Positions 8,164 to 16,309 of a stretch of DNA of 24,943 nt are shown piece by piece; within the stretch, counting starts at the first letter, position 1; each line of letters starts with the position of its first letter. The notes under the pieces were generated by a model. That model was not told where the DNA came from, did no database searches, and saw only the letters and a program-made list of their open reading frames with translations. Position numbers and translations under genes: made by a program. The DNA lies in the NCBI GenBank assembly GCA_011391285.1, contig JAABQU010000224.1, positions 1-24,943 of the forward strand. The letters are read 5' to 3'. The stretch is from Thiobacillus sp. Lineage in GTDB: Bacteria > Pseudomonadota > Gammaproteobacteria > Burkholderiales > Thiobacillaceae.

Positions 8164-8942
8164 CCGCGCGCGACGGTATGCGACTGGCCGGCACGCAGCA
8201 CGGTTTCCAGCAGTATCTCTTCGATAGTGCCGGCCCCATCGCCCTGCAGGTCAGGCCGGGTGGGCGCATCCCGGTTGAAAAGCGGCTCGGCGTCTACCAC
8301 AACGCCTATCGCGTCCGGCTGGCCGACATCTTGCGGGACACCTACGAGAAAACCTGGACCTATCTGGGCGACACCCTATTCGATCAGTGCGCGCTCGGCT
8401 ACGTCGAAACGCACCCCCCGGCCCACCGCAGCCTGCGCGACTATGGCGCGGCGCTGCCGGATTGGCTTGAAGCGCAATTTCCAGACGATCCGGATGTCGC
8501 CGAACTGGCCCGGATGGACTGGCTGCTGCGACAGGCCTTCGACGGTGCGGACGCCGAAGCGATTTCCCTCGGAGCGCTGGCGGGCCTGACTGCGGACGAC
8601 TGGGAGACGCTGGGTTTTGATTTCGTCCCGACGCTGGCATTGAGTTCGCTGCGGTTCAATACGCCCGCGATTTGGAGCGCCCTCGATCAGGGCGAGCCGC
8701 CGCCGACGGCGCTGTGTTTGCCGGCGCCTGCCGGGCTGTGCGTCTGGCGACGCGGCTGGCAGCCGCATTTCCGCACCCTCGATGAAACCGAATTTACCGC
8801 CCTGAGCCGCCTGTGCGAAGGGGCGCGGTTTGCCGAGGTATGCCAGACGCTGAGCGAGACCCGCAGCGACGCATCGACCCTGATCGCACATTACCTGCGT
8901 AGCTGGCTGACGGATGGCCTGGTGCGGGGCTGTCGGGCGTGA
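8160..8942 (+). CDS. bufC: DUF2063 partner protein BufC
   Basis: A 260-residue protein whose N-terminal half shows the DUF2063 pattern: [46 protein letters not shown] and [15 protein letters not shown]2063/MbnC-like proteins associate with the MNIO enzyme and are thought to recognise the precursor peptide. The C-terminal half is less conserved. Start is fixed by the ATGA overlap with bufB at 8160; the same frame is open far upstream but that stretch overlies bufB. The operon then ends 50 bases before the convergent spoT stop. A DoxX-type fourth gene (bufD/gigT), found in many such operons, is absent here. Confidence 0.9.
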   Translation: MTARDGMRLAGTQHGFQQYLFDSAGPIALQVRPGGRIPVEKRLGVYHNAYRVRLADILRDTYEKTWTYLGDTLFDQCALGYVETHPPAHRSLRDYGAALPDWLEAQFPDDPDVAELARMDWLLRQAFDGADAEAISLGALAGLTADDWETLGFDFVPTLALSSLRFNTPAIWSALDQGEPPPTALCLPAPAGLCVWRRGWQPHFRTLDETEFTALSRLCEGARFAEVCQTLSETRSDASTLIAHYLRSWLTDGLVRGCRA

Positions 8943-8982
8943 GGGCATAAAAGCAGAGCCGATATCGGCGCCGAATGCCCTC
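8941..8982. repeat. Nested palindromes at the bufC/spoT convergence
   Basis: GAGGGCAT (8941-8948) and ATGCCCTC (8975-8982) form a perfect 8-bp inverted repeat. Inside the loop is a perfect 12-bp palindrome, GCCGATATCGGC (8958-8969). It starts inside the bufC stop codon and ends 9 bases before the spoT stop. It may act as a bidirectional transcription end or RNA 3'-end stabiliser, though T tracts are lacking. Confidence 0.5.
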
Positions 8983-8991
8983 GGCCAGGAC

Positions 8992-11136
8992 TTACTGGGG
9001 TGGCGCGGCGCGGCCGTCCTTCTTGCCCTTGATGCGGAAAATCCGCACGACGTCCGGCAGCATGCGCAGACCGCGCATCACGCGGGCAAGGTGCATGCGG
9101 TTTTCCACCTGCACGGTGAAGAACAGCACGGTGTAGGGGCTGCCGTCTTCTTCCTCCATCGCGACGTTGCCGATGTTGGAGCCGTGTTCGGAGATCGCGG
9201 CCGCGACCTTGGCCAGTACGCCGCGCTGGTTGCCGACGACGACCTTGATCGAGACGTCGAACATGTGGCCGGGCTCGGCTTCCCATTCCACATCCAGCCA
9301 TTTGTCTGGATCGGTGCGGAAGGCGCGGATCGAAGGGCAGTCGTGGGTGTGGATGATGAGGCCGCGATCCTTGTGGATGAAGCCGAGAATGGGGTCGCCA
9401 GGAATCGGGTGGCAGCATTGCGCCAGCTCGACCGCGATGCCTTCGGTGCCGCGGATGCTGATGGCGTGAGGGTGCGCCGGCTCGCCGGTTTTTGCGCCCT
9501 GCACCTGCAGCAGTTGGTGCGCCACCACCAGCGGCAGTTTGCGCCCCAGGCCGATTCCGGCGAACAGTTCTTCGCGCGTCTGCAGGCCGTAATCCTTGAC
9601 CACCCGATCCCACACCCCGGGGTCGGGCTCGATGGCTTCGGGATGGAGTGCAGCGATGGCGTTGTTGAGCAAGCGCTGGCCGAGTGCTGCGGCTTCCTCC
9701 ACCCGCGTATTGCGCAGGTAGTTGCGGATGTGCGAGCGCGCCTTGCCGGTGACGACGAAATTCAGCCAGGCCGCGTTGGGGCTGGCGTTGGCCGCGGTGA
9801 GAATCTCGACGTGGTCGCCGTTTCTGAGCTGGGTGCGCAGCGGCATCAACTCGTAATTGATCTTGACGGCAATGCAGTGAAATCCGACGTCGGTGTGCAC
9901 CGCGAACGCAAAATCCACTGCCGTTGCGCCGCGTGGCAGCGCCATGATCTTGCCTTTGGGGGTGAACACATAGACCTCGTCGGGGAACAGGTCGACCTTG
10001 ATGTGCTCGAGGAATTCCGGCGAATCGCCGTGGTCCGCCTGGATGTCGAGCAGCGACTGCAGCCAGCGGTGAGTGCGGGTCTGCACGTCGTTCAGCGCCG
10101 CATCGGCGGACTTGTACATCCAGTGCGAGGCCACGCCCGACTCGGCCAGCCGGTTCATGTCGGTGGTGCGGATCTGGATCTCGATCGGCGTGCCGTTGGG
10201 GCCGAACAGGATGGAATGCAGCGACTGGTAGCCGTTGGCCTTGGGGATAGCGATGTAGTCCTTGAACTTGCCGGGGATGGGCTTGTACAGCGCATGCAGT
10301 GCGCCCAGCGCCATGTAGCAGGTCGGCTGGTCGCGCACCACCACGCGAAAGCCGTAGATGTCGAACACTTCGGAAAACGCCAGGTTCTTTTCCTGCATCT
10401 TGCGGTAGATGCTGTAGAGGTGTTTCTCGCGGCCGGTGATGGTGGCCTCGATCTTGCACTGCTCGAGCTTGTCCTGCATCGCGATCTTGATCTTCTCGAC
10501 CAGTTCGCGGCGATTGCCGCGCGCTGCTTTCACCGCTCTGGCCAGCACCTGGTAGCGGTTGGGGTGGCTGTAGCGGAAGCCGAGGTCTTCCAGTTCCTGG
10601 TACACCGAGTGGAGCCCCAGCCGGTTGGCGATCGGTGCGTAGATCTCCAGCGTCTCGGTGGCGATGCGACGGCGCTTTTCGGCCGGCATCGAACCCATGG
10701 TGTGCATGTTGTGCAGACGGTCGGCCAGCTTGACCAGGATGACCCGCACGTCCTGCGCCATCGCCAGCAGCATCTTGCGGAAGTTCTCCGCCTGCGCGTG
10801 CTGTTCGGAGGCAAACGCCAGCTTGTCGAGCTTGGAGACCCCTTCGACCAGCAGGGCGACCGCCTTGCCGAAGCGCGCCTCGATCTCACTCGCGGTGGCC
10901 GGCGTGTCCTCCACCACGTCGTGCAGCAGCGCGGCGCACAGGGTCTGGGCGTCCAGATGCCAGCCGGCGAGGATGCCGGCGACGGCAAGCGGGTGGGAGA
11001 TGTAGGGTTCGCCGCTCTTGCGGAACTGGCCTTCGTGGGCGCTGCGGCTGAATTCGTAGGCTTCTTCGATGCTGCTGATTTCGTCCGCTGACAGGTAGGC
11101 CAGGGCTGGCCGCAGCGAGTCGAATTCGTGCGTCAT
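8992..11136 (-). CDS. spoT: Bifunctional (p)ppGpp synthetase/hydrolase SpoT/RelA
   Basis: Makes and degrades the stringent-response alarmones. From ATG 11136 (714 residues): an HD hydrolase domain with HPLAVAG (48 on) and LLHDVVEDT (His72, Asp73, Glu76, Asp77), all needed for hydrolysis and intact; a synthetase domain with GREKHLYSIYRKM (235-247; the RxK pattern of bifunctional enzymes), FDIYGFRV (258-265) and IEIQIRT (318-324); a TGS domain (about 380-445); a conserved-cysteine region AQCCHPIPGD; and a C-terminal ACT domain. An upstream in-frame GTG at 11211 would overlap rpoZ by 29 bases; ATG 11136 was preferred but lacks a clear ribosome site. It follows rpoZ, as in most proteobacteria. 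Confidence 0.95.
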   Translation of the reverse strand: MTHEFDSLRPALAYLSADEISSIEEAYEFSRSAHEGQFRKSGEPYISHPLAVAGILAGWHLDAQTLCAALLHDVVEDTPATASEIEARFGKAVALLVEGVSKLDKLAFASEQHAQAENFRKMLLAMAQDVRVILVKLADRLHNMHTMGSMPAEKRRRIATETLEIYAPIANRLGLHSVYQELEDLGFRYSHPNRYQVLARAVKAARGNRRELVEKIKIAMQDKLEQCKIEATITGREKHLYSIYRKMQEKNLAFSEVFDIYGFRVVVRDQPTCYMALGALHALYKPIPGKFKDYIAIPKANGYQSLHSILFGPNGTPIEIQIRTTDMNRLAESGVASHWMYKSADAALNDVQTRTHRWLQSLLDIQADHGDSPEFLEHIKVDLFPDEVYVFTPKGKIMALPRGATAVDFAFAVHTDVGFHCIAVKINYELMPLRTQLRNGDHVEILTAANASPNAAWLNFVVTGKARSHIRNYLRNTRVEEAAALGQRLLNNAIAALHPEAIEPDPGVWDRVVKDYGLQTREELFAGIGLGRKLPLVVAHQLLQVQGAKTGEPAHPHAISIRGTEGIAVELAQCCHPIPGDPILGFIHKDRGLIIHTHDCPSIRAFRTDPDKWLDVEWEAEPGHMFDVSIKVVVGNQRGVLAKVAAAISEHGSNIGNVAMEEEDGSPYTVLFFTVQVENRMHLARVMRGLRMLPDVVRIFRIKGKKDGRAAPPQ

Positions 11137-11182
11137 CGCCGGCGCGCCGCGAGTGTGCGCCGGATTGTGCGTATCAGGAACT

Positions 11183-11386
11183 TCAGGCACGGCCCCGGTT
11201 GAGGATTTCACGGCCGACCTTGCCTGCGGCGATCTCGCGCAGTGCCGTGACGACGGGTTTGTCTTTCGATTCGACCATGGGCTGCGAGCCCTGGGCCAAC
11301 TGGCGCGCGCGGTAGGTCACGGCGAGGGTCAGTTCGAAGCGGTTGGGGAACATTTCAAGGCAATCATCAACGGTAATGCGGGCCAT
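11183..11386 (-). CDS. rpoZ: RNA polymerase omega subunit
   Basis: A 67-residue protein matching omega along its length: [21 protein letters not shown], then [12 protein letters not shown] and [18 protein letters not shown]. Omega helps assemble RNA polymerase by folding around the beta-prime C-terminus and contributes a ppGpp binding site, which fits its place directly before spoT. An AGGAG ribosome site lies 7 bases before ATG 11386. The usual betaproteobacterial order gmk-rpoZ-spoT is kept. Confidence 0.96.
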   Translation of the reverse strand: MARITVDDCLEMFPNRFELTLAVTYRARQLAQGSQPMVESKDKPVVTALREIAAGKVGREILNRGRA

Positions 11387-11420
11387 ACGGATACTCCTGC
11401 TTCAGGGGGCGCGAGTGCGC

Positions 11421-12050
11421 TTAGATACGACGGAATTCCTCGACCAGCGCGGCGTGCCGCTTGAACTGGCGCGCTGCTTCGAGGCGAATGCTGCGGGTGA
11501 TCGCGATCAGGTCCTGAAGGGCGTGGTCGAAATCATCATTGACGATTATATAGTCGAACGCCTCGGCGTGAGCGACGTCGTGGGCAGCGGCGGCCAGACG
11601 GCGCTCGATCACCTCGTCGCTGTCCTGGCCTCGCCCGGCCAGCCGGGTGCGCAACGCGCTGAAAGACGGTGGCAGGATGAAGATTGAGGCGGATTGCGGA
11701 AAGTGCTGCCTGACTTGCTCCGCGCCCTGCCAGTCGATCTCCAGCAGGACGTCGCGGCCGGCGTTGAGGTCGCGGCCGATGCTGCCCTTCGAGGTGCCGT
11801 AGAAGTTGCCGTACACCTGGGCGTGCTCGAGAAACTCGCCTTCCGCGAGCATTTTTTCGAACTGCGGATGGTCAACAAAATGGTAGTCACGGCCGTCGGT
11901 CTCGCCGGGGCGCGGCGCACGCGTGGTGTAGGACACCGACAGGCGGATCGCGGGATCGGATTTCAGCAGCGCCTTGACCAGGCTGGTCTTGCCGGCGCCG
12001 GAGGGTGCGCTGACGATGTAAAGCACGCCTTCGCTGGGGGTGGGGGTCAT
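11421..12050 (-). CDS. gmk: Guanylate kinase
   Basis: Phosphorylates GMP to GDP with ATP, essential for GTP and dGTP supply. The 209-residue protein has the P-loop SAPSGAGKTS (about 14-23), the GMP-binding VSYTTRAPRPGETDGRDYHFV, EIDWQGAEQVR in the CORE region and RL(A)GRGQDSDEVIERRL in the lid. ATG at 12050. It sits between yicC and rpoZ with short gaps (19 and 34 bases). The GTP/ppGpp theme is shared with rpoZ and spoT downstream. Confidence 0.96.
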   Translation of the reverse strand: MTPTPSEGVLYIVSAPSGAGKTSLVKALLKSDPAIRLSVSYTTRAPRPGETDGRDYHFVDHPQFEKMLAEGEFLEHAQVYGNFYGTSKGSIGRDLNAGRDVLLEIDWQGAEQVRQHFPQSASIFILPPSFSALRTRLAGRGQDSDEVIERRLAAAAHDVAHAEAFDYIIVNDDFDHALQDLIAITRSIRLEAARQFKRHAALVEEFRRI

Positions 12051-12069
12051 GATGGGTCCGTTCTTGAGA

Positions 12070-12936
12070 TCATTCGATATTTTGCACCTGTTCGCGCATT
12101 TGCTCGATCAGCACCTTGAGTTCGAGCGAGACGCGCGAGGTTTCCACCGCCACCGATTTCGAGCCCAGGGTATTGGCCTCGCGATGCAGTTCCTGCATCA
12201 GGAAATCGAGCCGCTTGCCGACGGCACCGCGCTGGTCCAGCACGCGGCGCACCTCGGCAAAATGGGTGGTGAGGCGGGAGCATTCCTCATCGATGTCGGC
12301 TTTTTGCGCTGCGAGCGCGACTTCCTGCGCCAGCCGTTCGTATCCGGCCTCGCCCAGCGCGTCGCGCAGACGTTCCGCCAGCTTCTCGCGCTGGACGGCA
12401 GCCAGCGCCGGCAGCAGCGGCTGCAGCCCGGCCACCTGCGCTTCGGCGGCGGCAAGGCGTTCGAGAATGTGCTGTTTCAGCTTGGCACCCTCGCGCTGGC
12501 GGCTTTCGATCAGTTCGTCCAGGGTCTCGCGCACGGCGGCCAGCGCCGACTCGTTCAGCGCCTCTTGAGACAGGGCTGCGGTCTGCACCGCACCGGGCCA
12601 GCGCAGGATCTCGTTGACGGAAAGCGGGGAACTGTCCGGCAGGCGCTGCTGCACGTCGGCTTGCCAGTTCGCGAGACGCTCAAGAATGCCCGGATTCAAG
12701 CCGTTATCGAGCAGGGCAGCAGGCAACACGGTCAGATTGATGCGACATTCCACCTTGCCGCGTGCAAGGCGTTGGTTGATCAGCTCACGCAGTTGCGGCT
12801 CCAGAGAACGGAACTCGTCGGCCAGTCGGAAGTGCAGTTCGAGAAAGCGCTGATTGACGCTGCGCAGGTCGATATTGACGCTGGCATGTTCGAGATTGAG
12901 GCTGCGGGCGGCAAACCCGGTCATGCTCGCGGTCAT
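12070..12936 (-). CDS. yicC: YicC/YloC family endoribonuclease
   Basis: A 288-residue protein with the family N-terminus MTASMTGFAA, then DLRSVNQRFLELHFRL, and the highly conserved C-terminal block where SLELKVLIEQMREQVQNIE closes the protein. YicC proteins have been shown to be endoribonucleases acting on RNA, including small RNAs, in E. coli. Long helical stretches rich in Ala, Glu and Arg fill the middle. ATG at 12936 matches the usual M(I/T)xSMTGFA start, though no clear ribosome site is visible. It heads the yicC-gmk-rpoZ-spoT cluster and is divergent from the kinase gene across 104 bases. Confidence 0.93.
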   Translation of the reverse strand: MTASMTGFAARSLNLEHASVNIDLRSVNQRFLELHFRLADEFRSLEPQLRELINQRLARGKVECRINLTVLPAALLDNGLNPGILERLANWQADVQQRLPDSSPLSVNEILRWPGAVQTAALSQEALNESALAAVRETLDELIESRQREGAKLKQHILERLAAAEAQVAGLQPLLPALAAVQREKLAERLRDALGEAGYERLAQEVALAAQKADIDEECSRLTTHFAEVRRVLDQRGAVGKRLDFLMQELHREANTLGSKSVAVETSRVSLELKVLIEQMREQVQNIE

Positions 12937-12997
12937 AAAGGGTACGAAAATATGGGTGATGGAACGAATGATCGGCGAGGAGCCGGCTTGAACCTTT

Positions 12998-13028
12998 TCA
13001 ACATGGCCGATTGACAGACAAAGATAAT
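12998..13028 (+). promoter_or_regulatory. Candidate promoter of the kinase-phosphatase pair
   Basis: GATAAT at 13023-13028 matches five of six bases of the sigma-70 -10 box; the best -35 is weak (TTCAAC, 12998-13003, 19-base spacer). If used, transcription would begin near 13035, only about six bases before ATG 13041, giving a nearly leaderless message. No Shine-Dalgarno precedes that ATG, which fits. A TTGACA at 13011-13016 has no -10 box at the right distance. Confidence 0.35.
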
Positions 13029-13040
13029 AGACGTTCGACT

Positions 13041-13985
13041 ATGGCGACTCAACCCAACCAGTCACTTCCCAATGGCTACCGGCTAAAGGAATACACCATC
13101 GTCCGCAAAATCGGCGGCGGTGGCTTCAGCATTGTGTATCTGGCGCGTGACGACGACAACCAGTCGGTGGCGATCAAGGAATACCTGCCGGGCCAGTTGG
13201 TGCTGCGCACCGAAGGCTCGGTCATTGTGCAGGCCAGTTCGACCGAAAACAACAACATCTTCCGCCACGGCATGAAGTGCTTTTTCGAGGAAGGCCGGGC
13301 GCTGGCTTGCATCGACCATCCCAACGTCGTGCGCGTGACCAACTTTTTTCGCGCCAACGACACGGTCTATATGGTGATGCGTTTCGAGCGTGGCAAGACC
13401 TTGCAGCAGCACATCCAGGCCAATCGGGGCACCATCCGAGAAAGTTTCATCCGGCGTGTGTTTGCCCAACTGCTGAACGGCCTGCGCGAGGTGCATACGC
13501 ACAAGCTGCTGCATCTCGACATCAAGCCGTCCAACCTGTACATCCGTCTCGACGGTTCGCCTGTGCTGATCGACTTTGGCGCGGCGCGGCAGACGCTGAC
13601 CCAGGAAGAGTCCAAGTTGCAGCCCATGTACACCCCCGGCTTCGCCGCGCCCGAGCAATACCATAACCGTGAGCGTCTGGGGCCGTGGACGGATGTCTAC
13701 AGCGTGGGCGCCAGCCTGTATGCCTGCCTGGCGGGTTACCCGCCGCAGGCGGCCGATGCGCGCCTCCTCAACGACAAGCTGGTGCCGGCGACCCAGAACT
13801 GGCGCGGCGCCTACTCCGACCAGTTGCTGGAAACCATCGACCAGTGCCTCAGGCTCAACTACATGGAACGCCCGCAAAGCATCTTCAGTCTACAGAAGGT
13901 GTTGATGGACCGGACTGCCATGTCGCCGCCGCGTCCCTCGCTTTTAACCTCGATCAAACGCTCACTCAGCAAAGAATTGTTTTAA
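13041..13985 (+). CDS. Cytosolic Ser/Thr protein kinase (Hanks type)
   Basis: A 314-residue eukaryotic-like kinase with all core motifs: glycine loop IGGGGFS (24-30), VAIKE with Lys46, a helix-C Glu (83 or 84), catalytic loop HLDIKPSN (158-165), DFG (178-180) and APEQY. The catalytic loop reads HLD rather than HRD, so this is a non-RD kinase, usually not dependent on activation-loop phosphorylation. There is no membrane segment or sensory domain; about 40 residues follow the kinase fold. ATG 13041 was chosen over TTG 13011 as the better start. A PP2C phosphatase begins 9 bases after the stop, so the two very probably act on the same targets. Substrates are unknown. Confidence 0.9.
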   Translation: MATQPNQSLPNGYRLKEYTIVRKIGGGGFSIVYLARDDDNQSVAIKEYLPGQLVLRTEGSVIVQASSTENNNIFRHGMKCFFEEGRALACIDHPNVVRVTNFFRANDTVYMVMRFERGKTLQQHIQANRGTIRESFIRRVFAQLLNGLREVHTHKLLHLDIKPSNLYIRLDGSPVLIDFGAARQTLTQEESKLQPMYTPGFAAPEQYHNRERLGPWTDVYSVGASLYACLAGYPPQAADARLLNDKLVPATQNWRGAYSDQLLETIDQCLRLNYMERPQSIFSLQKVLMDRTAMSPPRPSLLTSIKRSLSKELF

Positions 13986-13994
13986 AGTACTGGG

Positions 13995-14903
13995 ATGAAA
14001 TTCACCATCTACCAGGCATCGCGTCAGGGCGGTCGAAAAAACAACCAGGATCGGGTCGCCTACTCCTATAGCCGCGAAGCCTTGCTGATGGTGGTGGCAG
14101 ATGGCATGGGCGGCCACATGCACGGAGAGATCGCCGCGCAGATCGCGGTGCAGACGCTGACCGACCAGTTCCAGAAGATGGCCAAGCCGCGCCTGGATGA
14201 CGCCATGGGCTTTCTTTCCGACGCGATCACGCACGCACACTTCGCCATCAACGATTACGCGGTCGACCAGGACTTGCTGGAAATCCCTCACACCACCATT
14301 GTCGCTTGCGTGGTTCAGGACAACACCGCCTTCTGGGCGCATGTGGGCGACTCCAGGCTGTACCTGTTCAGCGACGGCAGCCTGATCGCGCGCACCGAAG
14401 ACCACACCGCGGTGGCCAAACTGGTGCGTGAGGGCCTGATCAGCGAGGAAGAGGCCGGCCATCATCCGGAACGCAACCGGGTGTCCAATTGCCTGGGCGG
14501 CTACGTTCCGCCGCAGGTGGAGTGCAACGCGCCGATTCCGATGCATGACGCCGACACCATGCTGCTGTGCACCGATGGCATCTGGGGCATGATCAGCATT
14601 CCAGAGGTGTCGGCGCTGCTGCATGCCTACACGCTCGAGGATGCGGTGCGCCACTTGATGGACCATGCCGAATTCCGTGGCGGCGAGCATGGCGACAACC
14701 TCAGCCTCATTGCCATGACATGGGGCGAGGCACGCATGCCGAGCAAGGATTCCATCTCGACGCTGGCTCTCCCGGATGGGGGTGTCACCACCCAGATCAA
14801 CGCGCTGACCCCGATGCCCGGTGCCATGGCGGTATCGGACGACGAAATCGAGCGCGCCATCGCCGAAATCCAGCAGGCCATCCAGAAAATTTCCACCAAA
14901 TAG
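13995..14903 (+). CDS. PP2C-type Ser/Thr protein phosphatase
   Basis: Metal-dependent phosphatase of 302 residues. Motifs in order: NNQD with metal-ligand Asp19, VVADGMGGH (Asp36, Gly37), HTTIVACVV, AHVGDSRLYLF, the RTEDHTAV segment, LLCTDGIWG and GGEHGDNLSLIAM with the closing metal ligand Asp. A C-terminal tail of about 55 residues after the catalytic domain (DGGVTTQINALTPMPGAMAV and a helix) has no recognised domain. It lies 9 bases after the kinase stop and should reverse that kinase's action. A GGG just upstream of ATG is the only ribosome-site remnant, so translational coupling is likely. Confidence 0.92.
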   Translation: MKFTIYQASRQGGRKNNQDRVAYSYSREALLMVVADGMGGHMHGEIAAQIAVQTLTDQFQKMAKPRLDDAMGFLSDAITHAHFAINDYAVDQDLLEIPHTTIVACVVQDNTAFWAHVGDSRLYLFSDGSLIARTEDHTAVAKLVREGLISEEEAGHHPERNRVSNCLGGYVPPQVECNAPIPMHDADTMLLCTDGIWGMISIPEVSALLHAYTLEDAVRHLMDHAEFRGGEHGDNLSLIAMTWGEARMPSKDSISTLALPDGGVTTQINALTPMPGAMAVSDDEIERAIAEIQQAIQKISTK

Positions 14904-14917
14904 CCCGGAGACGGGCT
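14902..14917 (+). terminator. Short hairpin after the phosphatase gene
   Basis: AGCCCG (14902-14907) pairs with CGGGCT (14912-14917) around a GAGA loop and is followed by only three T residues. It begins within the phosphatase stop codon. It could be a weak or partial terminator before rph. Confidence 0.45.
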
Positions 14918-14944
14918 TTGTGGGTGACGGTGCGCGTGACGCGG

Positions 14945-14950
14945 TAAAAT
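14945..14950 (+). promoter_or_regulatory. Possible -10 box upstream of rph
   Basis: TAAAAT at 14945-14950 lies 27 bases before the rph ATG, inside GCGGTAAAATCGCG. No convincing -35 box is seen at 16-18 bases. A similar GTAAAAT lies just before birA (461-467). Confidence 0.3.
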
Positions 14951-14977
14951 CGCGTTTTTCCGTTTCCCCCTGATCCC

Positions 14978-15709
14978 ATGTCCAACCCTCTTGTCCGCCC
15001 CAGCGGCCGCGCGCCCGACGCGCTGCGCACATTGACCTTCAATCGCCAGTTCACCAAGCACGCCGAAGGCTCGGTGCTGGTTTCCATGGGCGACACCCGC
15101 GTGCTGTGTACCGCCAGCGTGCTCGACAAGATCCCGCCGCACAAGAAAGGCAGCGGCGAGGGCTGGGTCACCGCCGAATACGGCATGCTGCCGCGTTCCA
15201 CCCATACCCGCAGCGACCGTGAGGCCGCGCGCGGCAAGCAGTCCGGGCGCACTCAGGAAATCCAGCGCCTGATCGGACGCAGCCTGCGCGCCGTGGTCGA
15301 CCTGCAAAAGCTCGGCGAGCGCACCCTGCACATCGACTGCGACGTCCTGCAGGCCGACGGCGGCACGCGCTGCGCCAGCATCTGCGGCGCCTATGTCGCG
15401 GTGGCCGACGCCATCGCCGGTTTGCTGAAAGACGGCAAGCTTGCAGAAACCCCGATCACCGATAGCATCGCTGCCGTCTCGGTCGGCGTCTATCAGGGCC
15501 AACCGGTGCTCGATCTCGATTACATCGAGGATTCCGACTGCGACACCGACATGAACGTGGTGATGACCGGCAGCGGCGGCATCGTCGAAGTGCAGGGCAC
15601 CGCCGAAGGCACGCCGTTTTCCCGCGCAACCCTCGAGGCCCTGCTCGACCTGGCCACCGCCGGCATCGCGCAGATCAGCGCAGCCCAAAACAAGGCGCTG
15701 GCAGCATGA
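14978..15709 (+). CDS. rph: Ribonuclease PH
   Basis: Phosphorolytic 3'-5' exoribonuclease that trims tRNA precursor 3' ends. The 243-residue protein begins with the family signature [15 protein letters not shown], followed by [40 protein letters not shown]-rich phosphate-binding [25 protein letters not shown], and [36 protein letters not shown] near the end is also typical. Full family length with no truncation. It overlaps rdgB as ATGA. The rph-rdgB-hemW order is widespread in betaproteobacteria. Confidence 0.96.
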   Translation: MSNPLVRPSGRAPDALRTLTFNRQFTKHAEGSVLVSMGDTRVLCTASVLDKIPPHKKGSGEGWVTAEYGMLPRSTHTRSDREAARGKQSGRTQEIQRLIGRSLRAVVDLQKLGERTLHIDCDVLQADGGTRCASICGAYVAVADAIAGLLKDGKLAETPITDSIAAVSVGVYQGQPVLDLDYIEDSDCDTDMNVVMTGSGGIVEVQGTAEGTPFSRATLEALLDLATAGIAQISAAQNKALAA

Positions 15710-16296
15710 AGAAACTGGTCATCGCCTCCGGCAACGCCGGCAAGCTGCGCGAAATCGCCCGCATCCTCGAACCGCTGGAAATTTCTGCCGCGCCGCAGTC
15801 CGATTTCGGCGTTCCAGACTGCCCCGAGCCGCACGTCACCTTCGTCGAGAACTGCCTCGCCAAGGCGCGCCACGCCAGCGCGCACACCGGCCTGCCGGCG
15901 CTGGCCGACGATTCCGGCATCTGTGTCGAGGCCTTGAACGGCGCCCCCGGCGTGTATTCCGCACGCTATGCCGGCGAGCCGAAATCCGATGCGCGCAACA
16001 ATGAAAAGCTCATCGCCGCCCTGCAGGGCCAGCCCAATCGCCGCGCGCATTACTATTGCGTGATGGTGCTGGTGCGCTACGCTGACGACCCCGAGCCGCT
16101 GATCGCCGAGGGCCGCTGGCAGGGCGAAATCATCGACACGCCGCGCGGCGAGGGCGGCTTCGGCTACGACCCGTATTTCCTGCTGCCCGAATTCGGCAAG
16201 ACCGGCGCAGAACTCGGCGAGGACGAGAAGAATGCCATTTCGCACCGCGGCCAGGCCTTGCGCGAACTGGCCGACAAGCTGAAGCGACTTGGCTGA
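15706..16296 (+). CDS. rdgB: dITP/XTP pyrophosphatase (RdgB/HAM1)
   Basis: Hydrolyses non-canonical purine triphosphates (dITP, ITP, XTP) to monophosphates and so keeps them out of DNA and RNA. The 196-residue protein has the HAM1 motifs: [11 protein letters not shown] near the start, [36 protein letters not shown] with the metal-binding Asp pair, [11 protein letters not shown], and [11 protein letters not shown] near the end. ATG 15706 overlaps the rph stop as ATGA, and its stop overlaps or nearly abuts hemW, so all three are probably cotranslated. Confidence 0.96.
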   Translation: MKKLVIASGNAGKLREIARILEPLEISAAPQSDFGVPDCPEPHVTFVENCLAKARHASAHTGLPALADDSGICVEALNGAPGVYSARYAGEPKSDARNNEKLIAALQGQPNRRAHYYCVMVLVRYADDPEPLIAEGRWQGEIIDTPRGEGGFGYDPYFLLPEFGKTGAELGEDEKNAISHRGQALRELADKLKRLG

Positions 16297-16309
16297 GTTC
16301 GTTGTTCGC

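Noticed and set aside
8914..11091. 725-codon plus-strand frame opposite spoT
   Set aside because: Antisense shadow of spoT in GC-rich DNA; composition dominated by Val, Gln, His and Asp with no motifs.
13011..13016. TTGACA as the -35 box of the kinase promoter
   Set aside because: No -10 box occurs 16-18 bases downstream; GATAAT is only 6 bases away.
16289..16309. TTG start for hemW overlapping rdgB
   Set aside because: ATG 16310 leaves the full radical SAM domain intact and is the simpler choice; not fully excluded.
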